The notes beneath the pieces were generated by a model, which was not told the origin of the DNA, searched no databases, and saw only the letters and a program-made list of their open reading frames with translations. The translations under genes and the position numbers were made by a program. 53,924 bases of DNA from Phycisphaerales bacterium (lineage in GTDB: Bacteria; Planctomycetota; Phycisphaerae; UBA1845), in NCBI GenBank assembly GCA_003597935.1, contig QZJT01000104.1:1-53924 (forward strand). Reading direction: 5' to 3'. The first letter of the stretch is position 1. Every line of letters starts with the position of its first letter. This document shows positions 53,067-53,924 of this stretch, in pieces.

Positions 53067-53426
53067 GTGAAGATCCCGCAACAAGGCTTCCTTCTTCGCA
53101 TTTTCGTCGGCGAGAGCGACCGTTGGCACGGCCGGCCGCTGTATGAGGCGATCGTCCACAAGGCCCGCGAGCTGCACCTGGCCGGGGCGACGGTGCTGCG
53201 CGGCCCCATGGGCTACGGCGCCCACAGCCGGCTGCACACCTCGAAGATCCTGCGGCTCTCAGAAGACCTGCCGATTGTCATCGAGATCGTCGACTCGCGC
53301 GAGAAGCTCGATGAACTGCTGCCCCACATCGACCAGATGGTCACCGAAGGGCTGGTGACGCTGGAGAAAGTGGAAGTGATCAAATACCGCGCGGAGTCGG
53401 ACCGCGGAGAAGAGAACCGCGGATGA
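53067..53426 (+). CDS. DUF190 protein
   Basis: 119 residues; GTG after GGAGGAC. The ferredoxin-like PII-type fold of DUF190: LLRIFVGESDRWHGRPLYEA, LAGATVLRGPMGYGAHSRLH, LPIVIEIVDSREKLDELLPH, VTLEKVEVIKY. Often encoded beside crcB, where a role in fluoride or ion homeostasis is suspected but not shown. The last codons (SDRGEENRG) run into a 10-bp repeat, so the C terminus may have been remodelled. Confidence 0.85.
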   Translation: MKIPQQGFLLRIFVGESDRWHGRPLYEAIVHKARELHLAGATVLRGPMGYGAHSRLHTSKILRLSEDLPIVIEIVDSREKLDELLPHIDQMVTEGLVTLEKVEVIKYRAESDRGEENRG

Positions 53427-53473
53427 ACGCGGAAGTCAGGAACCGCGAATAAACGCAGATGAACGCGGATGAG
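53419..53473. repeat. 10-bp repeat GCGGATGAAC family
   Basis: GCGGATGAAC, GCGAATAAAC, GCAGATGAAC and GCGGATGAG units, overlapping the end of the DUF190 gene. Same family as 32401-32430. Confidence 0.85.
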
Positions 53474-53560
53474 ATGGACGATGGACTTGGAATAGCCTCT
53501 GACGGCGCCGGTTCTCGCCATTTTGCGCGCATGTTCTGAGCGGGCGGAAATCGTCGTAGG

Positions 53561-53642
53561 GAATGAGGGAGTCAGGGAGTGAGGGAGTCAGGGAAGAGAA
53601 GAGCGAGAATCCTGATCCTCTTTCTTCCCTCACTCCCTGCCA
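53561..53642. repeat. purine-rich 8-bp repeat with inverted partner
   Basis: GAGTCAGG and GAGTGAGG units (53561-53592) run into GAAGAGAAGAG; 53618-53642 (TCTTTCTTCCCTCACTCCCT) is the complementary arm. Matches the polypyrimidine tract at 12135 in reverse. Confidence 0.8.
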
Positions 53643-53756
53643 AGGCTTTGGTTGCCGCCGAAGGCTGCCTTGGGAACAAGATGGAGTTGGCAAGACACGC
53701 TTGAGAGCGGGGTCTTCAGTAACCCGGTCGATCCCCGGCACACACGCTTCCGGCAC

Positions 53757-53799
53757 GTAGCTCAGCCGCCCTGATAAAGGCGTACACGCTCATAATCCG
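53757..53799 (+). other. degenerate tRNA-Met-like 5' half
   Basis: GTAGCTCAGCC resembles a D-arm start, and CGCTCATAATC resembles an anticodon loop with CAT. The D-stem partner GAGC is missing and no T-arm follows. A GGTCGATCCCCGG stretch at about 53727-53739 looks like a T-arm lying upstream. Not an intact tRNA. Confidence 0.25.
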
Positions 53800-53924
53800 A
53801 CTTCTTCCTTCTCTTCCTCTTCATCTGTACTGCTAACCGCGCGTTTCTTCGCGCCCCGCGAAGATTCTTCAGCGGCAAAAGATGTAAATCGCGTTGCCGC
53901 TTTGGGTTGCAGGCAAAGCCCGCG

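Overview
The window is high-GC bacterial DNA whose gene content points to a planctomycete. The signs are a MoxR/DUF58/prenyltransferase-repeat/PQQ-propeller cluster, a membrane-embedded spermidine-synthase-like protein with a TPR tail, a multi-PDZ RseP, a Dxs with the variant cofactor motif GDASIVNG, secreted proteins with lineage-type tails, RHS debris and many short dispersed repeats. Phylum is an inference from gene content; the class (perhaps Phycisphaerae) is a guess.

Layout. 1-700: RHS-repeat remnant carrying six 33-bp tandem repeats. 684-4273 (minus): dxr and an oversized rseP, overlapping. 4968-6086 (plus): lipoprotein with a strong terminator, then a small membrane protein. 6111-17814 (minus): PQQ/TPR giant, prenyltransferase-like protein, MoxR ATPase, DUF58 protein, spermidine-synthase-like membrane protein. 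18183-19154 (minus): secreted protein with its own terminator. 19712-23565 (plus): smc and an orphan DUF433 gene. 23782-28218 (plus): crotonase, PQQ-type sugar dehydrogenase, phosphopantetheinyl transferase, TauE-like exporter. 28529-32378 (plus): ispA, dxs and nadK, an isoprenoid/NADP cluster. 32628-37002 (minus): FHA-GAF-PP2C phosphatase, toxin-antitoxin-like debris, histidine kinase and receiver. 37395-42624 (plus): small membrane protein, then hydB-hydG-hydD-hydA and a maturation protease, a group 3b-type cytosolic NAD(P)-linked [NiFe] hydrogenase. 42726-44456 (minus): pseudouridine-synthase/methyltransferase fusion. 44884-48154 (plus): secreted protein, Ser/Thr kinase, metallophosphoesterase. 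48424-50259 (plus): AAA ATPase (DUF3696 type) followed directly by a PIN-like protein, bounded downstream by a broken copy of the phosphoesterase. 50603-53426: two secreted proteins, xseB, fluC and DUF190. The end holds repeats and a degenerate tRNA-like stretch.

Four points stand out. (1) The AAA/PIN-like pair looks like a mobile two-gene defence or toxin module. (2) An about 81-residue six-cysteine C-terminal domain is shared by two otherwise unrelated secreted proteins (sugar dehydrogenase and the 44884 protein), and a stand-alone relative may be encoded at 51695. (3) The rRNA-modification fusion has lost the catalytic Asp of its pseudouridine synthase half. (4) A dispersed palindromic element (core GCGGGCTTCAGCCCGC) occurs about nine times, at least twice inside open reading frames, beside a collection of 7-10-bp-period tandem repeats in the intergenic regions. 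A RegB-like sensor kinase pair sits divergently next to the hydrogenase operon and may control it.
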